Source: Massilia agri (GTDB lineage: Bacteria > Pseudomonadota > Gammaproteobacteria > Burkholderiales > Burkholderiaceae_D). Taken from it: 64,000 nt of DNA. Made by a program: the position numbers and the translations under genes. Shown here one piece after another: positions 62,731 through 64,000 of this stretch (its first letter is position 1; every line of letters starts with the position of its first letter). A model generated the notes under the pieces. It saw nothing but the letters and a program-made list of their open reading frames with translations. It was not told where the DNA came from and made no database searches. Location of the stretch: positions 1 through 64,000 of the forward strand of contig NZ_JANUHA010000003.1 of assembly GCF_024753255.1 (NCBI RefSeq). The letters run 5' to 3'.

Positions 62731-62746
62731 AGACTAATTGTAGTGC
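62731..62746. promoter_or_regulatory. NrdR box 2 (overlapping the -10)
   Basis: agactaattgtagtgc is a weaker match to the NrdR consensus, with mismatches mainly in the centre. Its centre is 30 bp from that of box 1, about three helical turns, as in known paired NrdR sites. It contains the predicted -10 hexamer. Confidence 0.65.
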
Positions 62747-62765
62747 CTGACCTAGGTCAGGGCAA
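62737..62765 (-). promoter_or_regulatory. Predicted sigma-70 promoter of nrdAB
   Basis: On the minus strand TTGCCC (62760-62765) and TACAAT (62737-62742) are separated by 17 bp. The spacer contains the perfect 16-bp palindrome cctgacctaggtcagg (62746-62761). Confidence 0.6.
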
Positions 62766-62976
62766 GTGAATAGCTTCGCAATTTTTTCTGTTTTTTTTGG
62801 TGCATGGGCTTGACAATGCAGTTCGTCCTTAACGATGGGCGATATGCGGTGAGTGAGCGCTAACCTTGTCCGCAGACGCTGCTCAAGGCTTCATCAAAGC
62901 GATGCGCACCGCATCAAAGTCGTGCATTTTGCGCTGGCGAAAAGACAACATGATGACAGGTGCGGCTCTTGCTTTG

Positions 62977-63085
62977 GTAGGGTGGTCGGCTCTGCCGACC
63001 GCGCGTTCAAATCCCGCACGAACGGACACGGCGCGACAAATCATCTGTGAGTTGAACGCGCGGTCGGGGAACCCGACCACCCTAC
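62977..63085. repeat. REP doublet (REPIN-like)
   Basis: The left half 62977-63010 and right half 63053-63085 are inverted, both of gtcgg type, with a 42-bp spacer. The right half has a changed loop (gggaaccc instead of ggcggagcc). It sits 12 bp from the PilR-like stop codon. Confidence 0.9.
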
Positions 63086-63097
63086 ATAGAAATATGT

Positions 63098-64000
63098 TCA
63101 GGCGTTGTCGTCCGGCGCGACGATCTCGAGCTTCTGCATCTGGTAGCGCAATTGGCGCACGCTGATCCCGAGCAGGGCCGCGGCCTGGGTGCGGTTGAAG
63201 TTGGTCTGCTGCAGCGCGCGGCCGATGATGTCGCGTTCGACCTGGCTCAGGTACTCGGGCAGGTTGCTGGGCAGGCCGTTGGGGCCGAGTCCGGGCGGGG
63301 CCGGCACCGGATCGGCGACAGGCGCGGCGGCAGGCGCTGGAGCGGGCTCCAGCTCCACGGCGAGTTCGAGCGGCGCCACGGAGGCAGCTGCCGGCGCCGG
63401 CTCGCGCGCGGCGGCATCGCCAGGGCGCGCCGCCTTCAGCGACAGATCCCCGACTTCGATCACACCGTCGTTGGCGAAGGCCAGCGCCCGCTCCAGCACG
63501 TTTTCCAGCTCGCGGATATTCCCCGGGAAGGAGTAGGCGCGCAGCGCGTCGAGCACGCCCGGGCCGAGGGTCGCCTGTCCCGGCCCGGCCAGGCGCGCCA
63601 GGATGGCGTCGACCAGCGGCGCCAGGTCGTCGATGCGTTCGCGCAGCGGCGGCAGCGAGAGCTCGATCACGTTCAGGCGGTAGAACAGGTCTTGCCTGAA
63701 CCTGCCCTGCTCGACGCAGCGCGCCAGGTCCTGGTGGGTGGCGCTGATGATGCGCACGTCGACCGGCTCCTCGACGGTGGCGCCGATCTTGCGTACCCGC
63801 CGCTCCTGGATCGCGCGCAGCAGCTTGACCTGCATCGGCAGGGGCAGGTCCGCCACTTCGTCCAGCATCAGGGTGCCGCCGTTGGCCGCCTGGAAGAAGC
63901 CGTCGCGGTCGTCCGTCGCGCCGGTGAAGGCGCCCTTGCGGTAGCCGAAGAACTCGGCTTCCATCAGGGTTTCGGGAATCGCGCCGCAGTTCACCGCGAC
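63098..64000 (-). CDS. pilR: Sigma-54-dependent response regulator, PilR-like (5' part outside the window)
   Basis: These are the C-terminal 300 residues of an NtrC-family activator; the receiver domain and Walker A lie beyond the right edge. The AAA+ domain shows the sigma-54 loop [16 protein letters not shown], Walker [16 protein letters not shown] and the sensor and arginine-finger region [21 protein letters not shown] Pro/Ala-rich linker of about 60 residues precedes a Fis-type HTH ([20 protein letters not shown]). The HTH and the [12 protein letters not shown] segment resemble PilR, the activator of pilA. The identity is inferred, and other NtrC-type regulators are possible. Confidence 0.75.
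   Translation of the reverse strand, partial: VAVNCGAIPETLMEAEFFGYRKGAFTGATDDRDGFFQAANGGTLMLDEVADLPLPMQVKLLRAIQERRVRKIGATVEEPVDVRIISATHQDLARCVEQGRFRQDLFYRLNVIELSLPPLRERIDDLAPLVDAILARLAGPGQATLGPGVLDALRAYSFPGNIRELENVLERALAFANDGVIEVGDLSLKAARPGDAAAREPAPAAASVAPLELAVELEPAPAPAAAPVADPVPAPPGLGPNGLPSNLPEYLSQVERDIIGRALQQTNFNRTQAAALLGISVRQLRYQMQKLEIVAPDDNA

Larger units (their letters stand above)
62497..63097. other. 601-bp gene-free region upstream of nrdA
   Basis: From nrdA outward it holds a predicted leader of about 235 nt (62497-62730), two NrdR-like boxes with an overlapping promoter (62701-62765), about 200 bp with no recognised feature, and a REP doublet (62977-63085). The leader has no open frame with a ribosome site and no motif I recognise. 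Confidence 0.75.

Noticed and set aside
62813-62860. Plus-strand TTGACA near 62813 as a promoter
   Set aside because: No acceptable -10 lies at 16-18 bp and no gene follows on the plus strand.

Overview
The window looks like a 64 kb chromosomal segment of a high-GC betaproteobacterium of the Oxalobacteraceae (Massilia/Duganella/Janthinobacterium type). This is inferred from gene content and order and from protein similarity recalled from memory, not from a database search. Supporting traits are the yqgE-ruvX-pyrR-pyrB-pyrC order, aroQ-accB-accC-prmA-zinc-ribbon protein, a Pil-Chp twitching cluster, and a lysine/alanine-rich histone H1-like protein. Nearly everything is chromosomal housekeeping. 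I see no rRNA, tRNA, CRISPR array, prophage, integrase or intact insertion sequence.

Layout. 0.1-4.4 kb (minus): a small YcxB-like protein, then the LPS core genes waaA and waaC behind a phosphomannomutase/phosphoglucomutase. 4.6-6.1 kb: an H-NS-like protein and a WecA/MraY-type sugar-phosphate transferase. 6.3-9.2 kb: apaH facing ilvD. 9.3-13.9 kb (minus): a tightly overlapped operon yqgE-ruvX-pyrR-pyrB-pyrC-plsC. 14.2-15.6 kb: photolyase. 15.6-24.5 kb (minus): pilG-pilH-pilI-pilJ-chpA, the chemosensory system controlling type IV pili. A PilR-like sigma-54 activator is cut by the right edge. 24.7-27.0 kb: rubredoxin, a divergent ThiD-like kinase and hemL. 27.1-30.5 kb: a Fur-box-preceded TonB-dependent siderophore receptor with a PepSY membrane protein. 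30.7-39.1 kb (minus): mpl-yqiA-ubiC-rnb, then tonB-aroE-mtgA, then corA. 39.2-46.2 kb (plus): a conserved unknown with tlpA, then aroQ, accB-accC-prmA, a zinc-ribbon protein and a PfkB kinase. 46.3-48.3 kb: yggT and the histone H1-like gene. 48.8-58.2 kb: accessory functions (LysR/DoxX, glycosyltransferase, GFA-family and GRDP-like proteins, cytochrome-fused sugar dehydrogenase, GH5 glucanase, MDR oxidoreductase, DUF4256). 58.3-62.5 kb: nrdA-nrdB with an NrdR-type promoter.

Two families of small non-coding repeats are the most distinctive feature. Four REP doublets (REPIN-like, about 110 bp) and one solo REP half all sit at gene 3' ends. One 163-bp MITE-like inverted-repeat element separates mtgA from corA. 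In three cases the repeat itself supplies the stop codon of the neighbouring gene. Other points worth a look are the nrdAB promoter (paired NrdR boxes overlapping the -10, plus a 16-bp palindrome in the spacer), a terminator whose T-run abuts the yggT ribosome binding site, and a ThiD-like protein lacking the usual catalytic residue.
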